A stretch of 64,000 bases of DNA from Azospirillum brasilense (GTDB lineage: Bacteria; Pseudomonadota; Alphaproteobacteria; Azospirillales; Azospirillaceae). The DNA is taken from contig NZ_VITH01000010.1 in NCBI RefSeq assembly GCF_007827815.1, forward strand, positions 132,670 through 196,669, read 5' to 3'. Made by a program: the position numbers and the translations under genes. The notes under the pieces were generated by a model. The model saw nothing but the letters and a program-made list of their open reading frames with translations. It searched no databases and had not been told where the DNA came from. Of the stretch, positions 37,200 to 45,946 are shown in pieces; the stretch's first letter is position 1; each line of letters begins with the position of its first letter.

Positions 37200-39000
37200 C
37201 GCGGAGCGCCCCGGTCCCTTCCGGTGGGCCGGGGCCCCTTCCCCGCAGGGCATCGGCCGCCCCCGTGCCGATGCGGTCCAGCAACTCGTCCAGAAGATCG
37301 GCGAAGCGCTCCCGCGCGGCGCGCTCCATCAGGCTGTGATCGGCCCCGGCGAGGCGCTCCATCCACAGCCCGCCCATCCGGCGCAACCGTCCGCCGTCCG
37401 TCCCGGCCTGCGCCTCCAGCTCGCCCAGCGTCACATCGCCCGCGCTGTGCACCATCAGCGTGCGGACTCCGCGGTCGGCCAACGCCTGGAAGGCGTGGAG
37501 CACATCGTCGCGGGCGTAGCCGCGCCCCGTCAGCCCGGCGCGCAACCGCCCCGCCCCGATGCGCAGGCGGCGGGCCGCGCGCTCCGACAGGCCACGGGCG
37601 ACGCGCGACGCCTTGCGATCCTGGCGCAGGATGGCCCGCCACACCGCCGGCTCGGTCAGCCGGGGCAGATAGGCGGCGGCCGGCTTCACCGCGCTCCCGA
37701 TGGCCTCCTCCTGCGTCACTCCGTCCCCCAGCGCGAAGCGGCCTGGATTGACCAGCGCCAGCCCCACGACCCGCGGGTCGGCCAGCGCGACGCGCAGCGC
37801 CACCGCCGCCCCGGCGCACAGCCCCACGGCCACGGCGGCGCCATGCCCCGCCGCCGCCAGCGCGCCCAACCCGGCCTGCGCATCCTCCACCATGTCGCGG
37901 CAATAGATCAGCCCGTCGCGGCGCCCCGGTTTCGACGCGCTGTCCCCCAGCCCGCCCAGGTCCATCCGCAGCGACGCGATCCCCCGCGCCGCCAGCCGGC
38001 GGGCCAGCCGCACCGACATGCGCCCGGTACCGCTGTGCGGCGTGGCGCCGCTGTTCAGCAGAAGCACGGCGGGACGGCCGGCGGGGGTCGCGGTGTCGGG
38101 TTCGCAGAGGATGCCGAACAGACCCGCGCCGGCACCGAAGCGGAGCGGGCGCTCCACCGCGCCGGCAAGGCGCAACCGGGGTTCGGGCGGATGCACGGTC
38201 GAGGCCGTTCCGGTGGACGCTGGATCCGACGACAGCCAAGCCGCCGTCCGCGCGAAGGCCGAACAGTCCGAAGCGGCGTTCTGGACGCTGGTCATCAGCC
38301 GCGCGTGATCCGGGAAGGGCGCCTCCTCCACGGCGGCGCCCAGCGCGCGGAACCGCTCCGCCACGGCGGCGGCGCGGCCCTCCGGTCGGTCGAGGATCAG
38401 CACGCGCGGCGCTGGGACCTCGGTCAGCCGCACAAGATCGAGCCCACGCAACGCCTCCGCCGTCTCCAGGGTCAGGCGGAAGCCGGCGCTGTCGATCCCC
38501 TCCGGCCCCACCGCCGGCGGGGCGCCCGCCGGCCGGTCGGCAAGCAGAGCCACCGCCCGCAATTCCTGCAGGAAGGCGCGGCCTGAAGGAAAGGGGGAGA
38601 GCAGGACCAGGGCGTCCGCCGCCGCCCGGCGCGCCGCCGCCGCGGCGAGCAGCCCGCCAAGCCGCAACCCCACCAGGGTCACCTCCTCCACCCCAGCCAC
38701 GGCGCGCAGGTGGTCGGCGGCGGCGCGGATGCCGTCGAGCCACGCCTCCAGCCGGGCCGGATCGTCCTCGGCGCCGGCGCTGTTTCCGGTGCCGGGATAA
38801 TCGAAACGCAGAACCGGCAGCCCCGCCGCGGCCAGAGCCTGCGCAAAGCCGCGCCACGGCCGATGGGTGGCCAGCGCCTCACTGCCATAGGGCGCGCACA
38901 GCACGACGCCGCGCCGCCCGGCGGCCGGGTGCAGCCAGCCGAAACAGCCCTCGAACAGAACGGGTGCGGCAGGGTCGGATGTGAGCCGATCGGGTGTCAT
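37168..39000 (-). CDS. Tandem alpha/beta-hydrolase with non-serine nucleophile elbows
   Basis: 610 residues made of two alpha/beta-hydrolase domains. Domain 1 (about 10-260) has RFDYPGTGNS and an elbow GLRLG with Arg113 in the nucleophile position. Domain 2 (about 280-600) has RMDLGGLGDS, an elbow GLCAG with Cys395, and a possible catalytic His in GADHS. The same GLRLG and GLC.G elbows occur in the two separate hydrolases of exosortase-A polysaccharide loci, so this looks like a fused pair. ATG 39000 overlaps the GH2 stop by four bases (ATGA), so translation is coupled. Last gene of the amino acid:carrier-protein operon. It may act as an acyl- or aminoacyl-thioesterase or transferase; not established. 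Confidence 0.83.
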   Translation of the reverse strand: MTPDRLTSDPAAPVLFEGCFGWLHPAAGRRGVVLCAPYGSEALATHRPWRGFAQALAAAGLPVLRFDYPGTGNSAGAEDDPARLEAWLDGIRAAADHLRAVAGVEEVTLVGLRLGGLLAAAAARRAAADALVLLSPFPSGRAFLQELRAVALLADRPAGAPPAVGPEGIDSAGFRLTLETAEALRGLDLVRLTEVPAPRVLILDRPEGRAAAVAERFRALGAAVEEAPFPDHARLMTSVQNAASDCSAFARTAAWLSSDPASTGTASTVHPPEPRLRLAGAVERPLRFGAGAGLFGILCEPDTATPAGRPAVLLLNSGATPHSGTGRMSVRLARRLAARGIASLRMDLGGLGDSASKPGRRDGLIYCRDMVEDAQAGLGALAAAGHGAAVAVGLCAGAAVALRVALADPRVVGLALVNPGRFALGDGVTQEEAIGSAVKPAAAYLPRLTEPAVWRAILRQDRKASRVARGLSERAARRLRIGAGRLRAGLTGRGYARDDVLHAFQALADRGVRTLMVHSAGDVTLGELEAQAGTDGGRLRRMGGLWMERLAGADHSLMERAARERFADLLDELLDRIGTGAADALRGRGPGPPEGTGALRVNHATGNSPA

Positions 39001-41438
39001 GCGGTCCACCGGTAGCGCGTCGGGTCCAGACCGTTCAACGCATGGACCTCGCCATCGGGCACCGCGGCACCGGGATGGCGCTGGATCAACCGCAACCGAC
39101 GTTCCTTCCCCGGCGGCAGATGGAACCACTCCTCCTCCCCCCGAAACCCGTCATCCTCGATGTGGACGGAACGGGCGAGGCGCCGGCTCGACAGGATCAG
39201 CGCCCAGCCCTCGTCCGTTCGCTCCACGCGGGCGCCGAGGCCCAGCTCCGCGCGCTCCATCCGCCCGCCTTGGAGAAAGTGGAAGGCGTCCGCCACCAGC
39301 GCTCCGGACCGCGGGTCGGACAGCGCCGCCACCACCGAGTCGTGGGTGGGCGGACCGAACCGGTAAGCACCGGTCAGATCGATGAAGCGGTCGGCGAGAG
39401 ACGACGCCGGCATGGCGTGGGCGCTGCGCGGCGGCAGGGTGAGCGAGCGCTCGGCCCGCAGCACCGGGACCTCGCCCCGCCGCAGGGCAGTCAGGGTCAG
39501 CACCGCCTCCACAGGTTCCGCCGTCTCGTTCAGCAAGTGGATCGCCAGCCCGTTCACCCCCTCGTCGGTCAGCAGCACCTGCACCGGCCGGAAGGCGCGG
39601 TGCAGCGCGTACCACGCCGCCTTCGGCACGCCCGCGGAATCGACCACGCCCCAGCCGGCCCCCGGCCAGACGTCCTGGAACATCCAGACCAGCCCGCCCG
39701 CGCAGGAGGAACCGGCACGCCGCCATTCCGCGAAGACGGCCTCCATGACCTCACCGGTCACGGCGCGCGACAGCCGCGCGTAGCGGTCGGGGTCCTCATA
39801 GCGCAGGATCATGGGATCGCCGCCGTGCAGCGTCCGCAAGTAATGGTCCCGCACATCCTCGAAATCCCACGGGGCGCCGGGGTCGCGCGGCACGCGCGCC
39901 TTCCAGCGCGGGTCGTGGACCGCCGGCACGCCGGGCAGCGCCCCGGCGGCCGGCATGTTGGCAAAGGCGAGGCACTCGGAGGCGAAGCGAACATTCGCCC
40001 GGCGCGCGTCCTCCAGCGGGCGGAGATAGGCGCCGACTCCGTAGTAATGGGTCACCCCCGCGTCGGCGGCGAAGGGCAGCGGCCCGCCGGTCGGGGAGTT
40101 GGCGATGTAGGGCACGTCGGGCCGCCCCCGTTCCGCCTCGTCGCGCAGGACGGTGTCGAACAGCGGTTGGCTCCAGCGCTCGCGCGGCAGGCCGAGCATG
40201 GCCGCCTGCTGCTCCGCCTCGCTGCCGCCGCACAGCACGGCCAGTGACGGCGACGCCTGGACCCGGTCGAGGAATTGCGCCGCCTCTTGCCGCACGCCGT
40301 CGAGGAACGGCTCGTCGGCCGGATAGTCGAAATTGGCGAACATGAAGTCCTGCCAGACGAGGATCCCCATCGCGTCGCACAGGTCGAAGAAGGCATCCGC
40401 CTCGTAGGCGGCGATGCCCGGCACCCGCAGCATGGTCATGCCGGCCTGCCGTGCCAGCTCCAGCCAGGGAGCGTAGGCGTCCCGCGTTCCCGGCAGGGCC
40501 ACAATGTCCGGGCTGCTCCAGCAGGCGCCGCGGCAGAAAACCCGCTCCCCGTTGATGCGCAGGGCGAAGCCGTCGCCGGGCTCGCGCTCGATGCGGCGGA
40601 AGCCGGTGCGACCGAGGCCGACGCGCGCGTCGCCGACCGACGCGCGCACGGCGTGGAGCGTCGGCTTGCCGTGGCTGTGCGGCCACCAGGGCTCGATCTC
40701 CGGCAGACGGAGTTCACCGCTCAGCTCCCCCTGCCCGGTCCAGCGGAGCGGAGCGCGCGCCTCTCCCACCTCCAGCCAGCCCGGCGGCCGAGCGGAGCCG
40801 CCCCAATCCGCCGCCAGCGTCAGGGACAGGCGCCCGTCCCGCCCCTCCAGCGTGGCCCGCAGGTCCGCCGAGCGGACGCGCAACGGTCCATCCTCCGTGA
40901 TCAGCTCCACCGGGCGCCAGGGGCCGACCACCGGCACGGGCGGGCACCAGCCGGGCATGTGCCCCAGCAGCGTCGTCCGCACGGCGCGCAGACCCGCCGG
41001 CTCGGCCAGCCGGACCGGCCAGCGCCCGCGCCCATTTCGTCCCTTCAGCACCGGGTTCAGGGCGCGGAAGACGAGGCGCAGCGCGTGCGTCCCGCACAGC
41101 GTCACCGGAACGTCGTGGCTCTGGAACATGCTGTCGCTGGACAGGATGCGCTTTCCGTCCAGCCAGACCTCCGTGACGGTGGCGAGGCCGTGGAAGCGCA
41201 GCGTGCAGGCCACCTCACCGGTCAGCCGCAACCGGTACCAGACGTCGCGGTCGTGCAGGGGCAGCGGATCACCCAGCCGGTAGAGCCCGGCCGCGCGCAG
41301 CGCCTGGGCGACGGTGCCCGGCACCGGGGCGGGCAGCCAGTCGCCGCCGGGCACCGCTCCCGGCTCGGTCACGCACAGTTCCCAGCCCTCGGACAGGGGC
41401 GTCACGCAGCGGCCCGTCACGGCGTGGAGGCGCGCCAT
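38997..41438 (-). CDS. Glycoside hydrolase family 2-like (beta-mannosidase-like) protein
   Basis: 813 residues, no signal peptide. An N-terminal sugar-binding jelly-roll (about 15-190: WYRLRL, VWLDGKRI) is followed by an Ig-like domain (about 190-285), a TIM-barrel (about 290-640; GILVWQDFMFANFDYP is typical of beta-mannosidases) and a C-terminal beta domain. Candidate catalytic residues are Glu407 in CGGSEAE, where the usual Asn before the acid/base is Ser, and Glu488 in FASECL. Substrate unknown. It sits inside an aminoacyl carrier-protein operon, six bases after the DUF1839 stop. It could trim or transfer a sugar on the product, but activity is not certain given the Asn-to-Ser change. Confidence 0.82.
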   Translation of the reverse strand: MARLHAVTGRCVTPLSEGWELCVTEPGAVPGGDWLPAPVPGTVAQALRAAGLYRLGDPLPLHDRDVWYRLRLTGEVACTLRFHGLATVTEVWLDGKRILSSDSMFQSHDVPVTLCGTHALRLVFRALNPVLKGRNGRGRWPVRLAEPAGLRAVRTTLLGHMPGWCPPVPVVGPWRPVELITEDGPLRVRSADLRATLEGRDGRLSLTLAADWGGSARPPGWLEVGEARAPLRWTGQGELSGELRLPEIEPWWPHSHGKPTLHAVRASVGDARVGLGRTGFRRIEREPGDGFALRINGERVFCRGACWSSPDIVALPGTRDAYAPWLELARQAGMTMLRVPGIAAYEADAFFDLCDAMGILVWQDFMFANFDYPADEPFLDGVRQEAAQFLDRVQASPSLAVLCGGSEAEQQAAMLGLPRERWSQPLFDTVLRDEAERGRPDVPYIANSPTGGPLPFAADAGVTHYYGVGAYLRPLEDARRANVRFASECLAFANMPAAGALPGVPAVHDPRWKARVPRDPGAPWDFEDVRDHYLRTLHGGDPMILRYEDPDRYARLSRAVTGEVMEAVFAEWRRAGSSCAGGLVWMFQDVWPGAGWGVVDSAGVPKAAWYALHRAFRPVQVLLTDEGVNGLAIHLLNETAEPVEAVLTLTALRRGEVPVLRAERSLTLPPRSAHAMPASSLADRFIDLTGAYRFGPPTHDSVVAALSDPRSGALVADAFHFLQGGRMERAELGLGARVERTDEGWALILSSRRLARSVHIEDDGFRGEEEWFHLPPGKERRLRLIQRHPGAAVPDGEVHALNGLDPTRYRWTA

Positions 41439-41444
41439 CCTCCG

Positions 41445-42347
41445 TCACCCGCAGCTACGGGCCAGCGCGCCGAGCGCGCGGTCGTAGGCGCGCTCCATCG
41501 CCTCCAGCGGCTCCGCGTGATCGCCGAAGCGCCGCCGGTGCACGCCGCGCGCGAGCTGGAACTGGAGCGCCTTGGCGGTCGCGGAAAGGGTGGCGCAGGC
41601 CTCCGCCGCGTCCGCCGGCCCGCCGATCCAGCGCGCATACATCCCCAGAAGCTCGAAGTTCGCCCCGACCTGCCGCAGCGTGTTGAAGGCGTAGAGGTGG
41701 AAATAGTCCATCGGCCGGGCGGCCAGGACCTCCAGATGCTCCGGCAGCGCGGCGCGGAAGGCGGCGATGGGGTTGCCCGCCGGACGGCGGCGCAGATGGT
41801 CGGACAACAGCGCGCGTGACGCCTCGATCAAAGTGTCCCCTGCCAGGGCCGGGCCGCCGCGCTTCACGAACTCCACGTAGGGGAACAGCGGTGCCGGGGC
41901 GAACAGGCCGTCGTAGTCTTCCCCCTCCAGCGTGAAGCGCCCGGCGTTGTGGATGTAATCGAGCCATCGCGCGCCCGCGTCCAGGCCGAGGATCGCGATG
42001 GTGGTCTTGACGTGCTGCGCGCGGTAGGAGGTCCCCCGCGTGTCCGGCAGATGAAAGCCGTCGACCTCGACCAGCACCGGACGACCGCGCGCCACCTGCA
42101 CCGCCGCGTGGGTGTCCACCCGGTCGTAGAGGGCGAGTTCCTGCACCTCCAGCCCGTAGAGGCGGCGCAGGTCTTCCAACGGCACCTTGAAGAAGGTGAA
42201 CTGGTCGCCTTCGAAATCCTGCGCGACGGTGAAGGCCAGGGCGGCCATCGGCTCCATCCCAAGCGCCCGCAGCAGCCCGAGCCACAGATCGGTGTAGCAG
42301 TTGGTCTCCGCCCAGTCGCGGTCCGGCCTGTCGAGCGGATGCGCCAT
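41445..42347 (-). CDS. DUF1839 family protein
   Basis: 300 residues. Recognised from the order NCYTDLW...DFEGDQFTFFKVPLEDL...GLEVQEL...VEVDGFHLPDT...YRAQHVKTTI, which matches DUF1839. The family resembles acyltransferase or papain-like condensation proteins that accept a substrate from a carrier protein (a conserved Cys-His-Asp set is plausible: Cys17, His108, Asp110). In Bradyrhizobium and others it is encoded next to amino acid:carrier-protein ligases, as here (20 bp after the ligase). It probably moves the carrier-bound aminoacyl group to its final acceptor; this is inference. Start ATG 42347 is taken because the longer frame overlaps the ligase. Confidence 0.85.
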   Translation of the reverse strand: MAHPLDRPDRDWAETNCYTDLWLGLLRALGMEPMAALAFTVAQDFEGDQFTFFKVPLEDLRRLYGLEVQELALYDRVDTHAAVQVARGRPVLVEVDGFHLPDTRGTSYRAQHVKTTIAILGLDAGARWLDYIHNAGRFTLEGEDYDGLFAPAPLFPYVEFVKRGGPALAGDTLIEASRALLSDHLRRRPAGNPIAAFRAALPEHLEVLAARPMDYFHLYAFNTLRQVGANFELLGMYARWIGGPADAAEACATLSATAKALQFQLARGVHRRRFGDHAEPLEAMERAYDRALGALARSCG

Positions 42348-42367
42348 GCCCGGCCTCCCCTGCCCGC

Positions 42368-43306
42368 TCAGCCCCACAGGACGGCGCGCACCGCGGCGGG
42401 CCACGCCTTCACGTCCAGGCCGTGATGGCGGAACAGCGCCAGCGCCACCCGTTCCATCCCGAAGCCGACGCAGGCCGTGTGGGCGACCGCCCCATCGGGC
42501 GTCCGCAGGTCCCAGAGCAGCCCGAAATGGTCCTGGTGGTAATTGAAGCTGAGGCAGGCGGTCGGCTGGTCCGCCGACGCGATGGGGATCAGCAACTCGA
42601 ACTTCAGCCCCTGGTCGCGCTGGCTGGCCGCCAGCATCCGCCCGGCCCGCCCGAAAAAGGGGTCGTTCGCCAGATCGACGGCCACCGGCAGGGCCAGCGA
42701 TTCCATCAGCGCCCGTCCCCGCTCCACCCAGCTTTGCCGGAACTCCATCACCTGCTCCGGCGTGCCGGCGCGCACATACTCGCGCATCCGGAACAGCTGC
42801 ATCCGCGCCGGGTCCAGCGACGGCTCGTGGCGGAAGCAATAGGAATAGACATCGACCAGCGCGCCTTCGGCGGCCAGCGGCCCGCGCTCGGCGATGGTCG
42901 GATAGACGGGGTAGCAGGCGGCAGGGGTCAGGACAACGTTGGTCGCCATCTGGGAGTCGGTCCACTCCTCCCCTTCCTCCAGCCGGCGCAACAGGGACTG
43001 GTGGGCGCGTTCGTCGCCCTTGAAGGCGTGAACCGTGCCGGCGAGGTGCGGAAAGCTTTTCAGATAGCCGCTCTGCTCGAACTGGTGGCGAGCCACCCCC
43101 GGGGGGAAGCGCATGACGTCCGCCCCGTCGCCGCCGCCCCAGGTGGTGATCAGGTCGTTGAAGCGCTCCACCACGTCTTCGAAGACGCCGCTGCGGCCGT
43201 ACAGCCCGTCGACGCCCGTGGGGATCAGCAGCCCGGCCGCGACCAGCGCGTCGCGGAACGCCGCCTGCCCATTCTCCACCGGTGTGCCTTCTGCCCGCAT
43301 GTCCAT
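42368..43306 (-). CDS. Amino acid:[acyl-carrier-protein] ligase (class II aaRS-like)
   Basis: 312 residues from ATG 43306. A truncated class II seryl-tRNA-synthetase-like catalytic domain without a tRNA-binding arm: motif 2-type [21 protein letters not shown], motif 3-type [14 protein letters not shown], and TPAACYP. With this start the predicted zinc ligands are Cys131, Glu176 and Cys279. From memory these are also the residue numbers of the characterised Bradyrhizobium enzyme, which supports the start. Such enzymes activate a small amino acid (Gly or Ala) with ATP and load it onto the phosphopantetheine of a dedicated carrier protein rather than tRNA. The carrier gene is two genes upstream in the same operon. 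Confidence 0.9.
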   Translation of the reverse strand: MDMRAEGTPVENGQAAFRDALVAAGLLIPTGVDGLYGRSGVFEDVVERFNDLITTWGGGDGADVMRFPPGVARHQFEQSGYLKSFPHLAGTVHAFKGDERAHQSLLRRLEEGEEWTDSQMATNVVLTPAACYPVYPTIAERGPLAAEGALVDVYSYCFRHEPSLDPARMQLFRMREYVRAGTPEQVMEFRQSWVERGRALMESLALPVAVDLANDPFFGRAGRMLAASQRDQGLKFELLIPIASADQPTACLSFNYHQDHFGLLWDLRTPDGAVAHTACVGFGMERVALALFRHHGLDVKAWPAAVRAVLWG

Positions 43307-43332
43307 CCGCCGCATTCCGTTCCGAAAAAGTC

Positions 43333-44520
43333 TCAGCCGAAGAGAGAGCCGTTGTCCCTGTGCGCCAGCAGCAGGTTCGCCGTGTTGCCCAGAATCCGGT
43401 CGTTGTTGATCATTAGCGGCGCCGAGTGCGCGTCGCGCAGATGACGGCCCAGGCTGTGGGGACTGTCGTTGCGGTAGGCGGACAGCCCACCCGCCAACAT
43501 CGCCTGCCCGACGATCCGGACCACCATCTCCGCCGCTTCGGTCTTCAGCGTGTTCATGGCGACGGCGAAGCCCAGGGCGGTGAGGCGGTCGGGATCGTCG
43601 GCCGCCTCCTCGAACCGGGCAAGCGCGCCGCGCACCATCCCGCGCATCGCCTGAAGCCCGGCGGTCGCCTCGGCCAGCCGGCGCGCGCCCGGCGGCGGGG
43701 TGCCGGGACGCTTGCGCGCCTCCGCCCGGATGAAGGCGGCGGACCGCGCCACCGCGTCGGTCGCGATGCCCAGCCAGACGCTGCTCCACAGGATGTGGGT
43801 CACCGGCAGCATGGTCCGGGCGGAGATGTCGGCGTAGGGCAGCGGCAGGATCTGCGCCCGCTCGGCTTCCGCCACCAGACGGTAGCCGACGCTGCGGGTG
43901 CCGCGCATGCCCAGCGTGTCCCAGCCGCCGATCTCCTCCAACTGCGTTTGACCGCGCAGGACCGGCACGATGACCTGATCGGAGGGCGGCGAATCCGCCC
44001 CGCGCCGCGCCGTCACCAGGATCGCGTCGGCCTCCGCCCCGTAGGAGATGACCGTCGCCTGCTTCTCCAGCCGGAAGGCGCCACCGGGCTCTTCCCCGAC
44101 GGCGCAGGCGCTGGAGCGAACGTCGCCGCCGATTCCGGCCTCGGTGGTGGCGGAGGCGAGCAGAAGCTGCTCCCCGGCCAGCCGCTCCAGAAAGCCGCGG
44201 TGCCAGGCGCTGTCCTGGCCGTGGCGGACGAGGCAGGCCACCTGGATCTGGTGCATGGCGTAGATCAGCCCGCTGGACGGGCATTTCTGCGCCAGGGCGT
44301 GGGCCACCGCCGCCACGTCGGCCAGACCACCCCCGCCGCCGCCGAAATCCCGCGGCACCATCAGGCCAAGGAGCCGCGCCTCCTTCAGGGCTGCGAAGGC
44401 TTCCGCGGGGAAGCGCGCCTCACGGTCGACGCTGTCGGCATGGCGTCCGGCGATGGCGGCGGCTTCCGCAGCGACCTCCGGGGCCATCGCCGCCGGACCG
44501 TCGGGCGCAGCCGCTCTCAT
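43333..44520 (-). CDS. Acyl-CoA dehydrogenase-like flavoprotein
   Basis: 395 residues. Acyl-CoA dehydrogenase fold: N-terminal helical domain ([10 protein letters not shown]), middle beta domain ([19 protein letters not shown]-like VISYGAEAD) and C-terminal helical domain ([40 protein letters not shown]). The N-terminus overlaps the carrier-protein stop by four bases (ATGA). In carrier-protein operons such flavoproteins oxidise a carrier-bound acyl or aminoacyl group (as in prolyl-S-carrier oxidation to pyrrole) or supply hydroxylation. The reaction here is unknown; oxidation of a carrier-bound amino acid is a reasonable inference. Confidence 0.87.
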   Translation of the reverse strand: MRAAAPDGPAAMAPEVAAEAAAIAGRHADSVDREARFPAEAFAALKEARLLGLMVPRDFGGGGGGLADVAAVAHALAQKCPSSGLIYAMHQIQVACLVRHGQDSAWHRGFLERLAGEQLLLASATTEAGIGGDVRSSACAVGEEPGGAFRLEKQATVISYGAEADAILVTARRGADSPPSDQVIVPVLRGQTQLEEIGGWDTLGMRGTRSVGYRLVAEAERAQILPLPYADISARTMLPVTHILWSSVWLGIATDAVARSAAFIRAEARKRPGTPPPGARRLAEATAGLQAMRGMVRGALARFEEAADDPDRLTALGFAVAMNTLKTEAAEMVVRIVGQAMLAGGLSAYRNDSPHSLGRHLRDAHSAPLMINNDRILGNTANLLLAHRDNGSLFG

Positions 44521-44852
44521 CCAGCCCCCAAGCCGCCCGGCGCCCCGTCCAGCAGGCCGGCGACCGCCGCGCGGATCGCCGCGATGCTCTCGAACGTGCG
44601 ACGGCGCAACAGATGCTCCGGGAACTCGACGCCGTAGCGCTCCTCCAGAGCCAGCATCAGGTTCACCGACCCGTGGGAGGTCAGACCGGCGGCGTAGAGG
44701 TCGTCCTCATCGGACAGGGTGGAGGCGTCGATGGCCAGCCAGCCGCTGTCGGCGAGAAGCGCCCGGATGTCGGCCGTGCTGACCGCCGAAGCATCGCCGC
44801 CCCGCGGCGCCGACCCAGCGGCGATCTGCCAATCCGGTTGGCGCATGCTCAT
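44517..44852 (-). CDS. Acyl/aminoacyl carrier protein
   Basis: 111 residues. A four-helix carrier domain with a phosphopantetheine attachment site at about residue 59 (DLYAAGLTSHGSVNLMLALEE). The usual DSL is replaced by TSH, as in carrier proteins paired with aaRS-like ligases. Acidic helix III (EERYGVEFPEHLL) and a short C-terminal helix follow; the first ~25 residues are an extension. First gene of the leftward operon running to 37168; its stop overlaps the next start (ATGA). It probably carries the amino acid activated by the ligase at 42368-43306. Confidence 0.88.
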   Translation of the reverse strand: MSMRQPDWQIAAGSAPRGGDASAVSTADIRALLADSGWLAIDASTLSDEDDLYAAGLTSHGSVNLMLALEERYGVEFPEHLLRRRTFESIAAIRAAVAGLLDGAPGGLGAG

Positions 44853-45070
44853 TCCCCTTACCCCCTATTCAACCTCTGGCTTTTCCAACCCCGGCACAAC
44901 GCCACAAAACCTTAATTGTTCTGCGCTTCACGCTGCTTTTCCGTATGCCCCGGATGCTTTTCGGATGCCAACCGCTCCTCTTGCTTAACACCTGTGGCGA
45001 TTGCCGTTTCCCCGGACGGCTCTACCTTCTCCGGCGGTTCATCCAACACTCAAGGAATCGGGAGGTCACC

Positions 45071-45496
45071 ATGGCTGTGCGGCAATCGGATGCGGAATGG
45101 CGGGGCAATCTGGCCCAGGGGTCGGGCACGATGCGGCTGGGCAGCGGTGCCTTCGAGGGCGCCTACTCGTTTCCGTCACGCTTTGAGAACGGCACCGGCA
45201 CCAACCCGGAGGAACTGATCGCCGCCGCGCACGCCGGCTGCTTCTCGATGGCGCTGTCCGCCGGCCTGTCGAAGGCCGGGCACACGCCGACCCGCGTGCA
45301 CACCACCGCCCGCGTCCATCTGGACAAGGCCGGCGACGGGTTCGCCATCACGAAGGTCGAACTGGACTGCGAGGCCGAGATCCCCGGCATCGACGCCGAG
45401 ACCTTCCGGCAGCAGGCCGAGGGTGCGAAGAAAAACTGCCCGGTGTCCAAGGCGTTGACCGGAACCGAAATCACCCTGAACGCCCGGCTTCTCTGA
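45071..45496 (+). CDS. osmC: OsmC-family peroxiredoxin
   Basis: 141 residues. Start ATG 45071 has GGGAGG upstream. OsmC/Ohr fold with the two redox cysteines in HAGCFSMAL (about residue 57) and NCPVSKAL (about 123). It is closest to the OsmC branch, which reduces organic hydroperoxides with a thiol or lipoyl reductant in the cytoplasm. It is divergent from the carrier protein across 218 bp, in which I see no clear operator, and is followed by a strong GC-rich hairpin. Confidence 0.9.
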   Translation: MAVRQSDAEWRGNLAQGSGTMRLGSGAFEGAYSFPSRFENGTGTNPEELIAAAHAGCFSMALSAGLSKAGHTPTRVHTTARVHLDKAGDGFAITKVELDCEAEIPGIDAETFRQQAEGAKKNCPVSKALTGTEITLNARLL

Positions 45497-45502
45497 TCGC
45501 AT

Positions 45503-45544
45503 CCGGCCCGGCGGCCTGCGAAGGCGCAGCGACCGCCGGGCCGG
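45503..45544 (+). terminator. GC-rich hairpin after the OsmC gene
   Basis: CCGGCCCGGCGG (45503-45514) pairs perfectly with CCGCCGGGCCGG (45533-45544). A second small stem lies in the loop (CTGCG-AAGG-CGCAG). It starts six bases after the stop. No U tract follows, so it may work with Rho or as an RNA stabiliser. Confidence 0.6.
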
Positions 45545-45946
45545 CACCGCTTCACCCATTAACCTCCGGTGCGGGAATTTGCCACATCGACACGGCCGAA
45601 GCGGGGCTGCGGTCCGATGTGAATACGGTTTTTGACAATTTTCTGCATTTTCAAATCAGCCCATTCTTGAAATCGTTAATTGAGAGCATGCCAACATACT
45701 GCATAACTTGGCTAAACCTGCGCACTCCCCAACGGGCAAGACCCCACTCCAACTTTCACTGCGCAAGTATCCATAAATCCATCACCTCTTTTCCTGCATA
45801 ATTTAAATGATTTGGCAAAAAATAAATTTCGAATTCTCATACGTTTGTATATTTTATCTTGGCGGCAAAGCGACGCACCCGTTATGATCGAACGGTGTAA
45901 ACCATTGGTCGTAACGCTTACGCCCCGCTCGCAAGGTGAATCGCCC
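45545..45946. promoter_or_regulatory. AT-rich leader of the autotransporter gene
   Basis: About 400 bp without a supported gene; from about 45616 it is markedly AT-rich. It contains GCATGCCAACATACTGC (45686-45702), whose complement shares TATGTTGG-ATGC with the motif at 34161-34176, and a small dyad ATAC-GTTT-GTAT (45839-45850). The frame continuing from the autotransporter to 45812 has no ribosome site and is read as non-coding. Confidence 0.5.
45686..45702 (-). promoter_or_regulatory. Motif GCAGTATGTTGGCATGC (minus strand)
   Basis: Reverse-strand match to the TATGTYGGYATG core seen before the giant protein and collar genes; located 245 bp before the autotransporter start. Confidence 0.42.
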
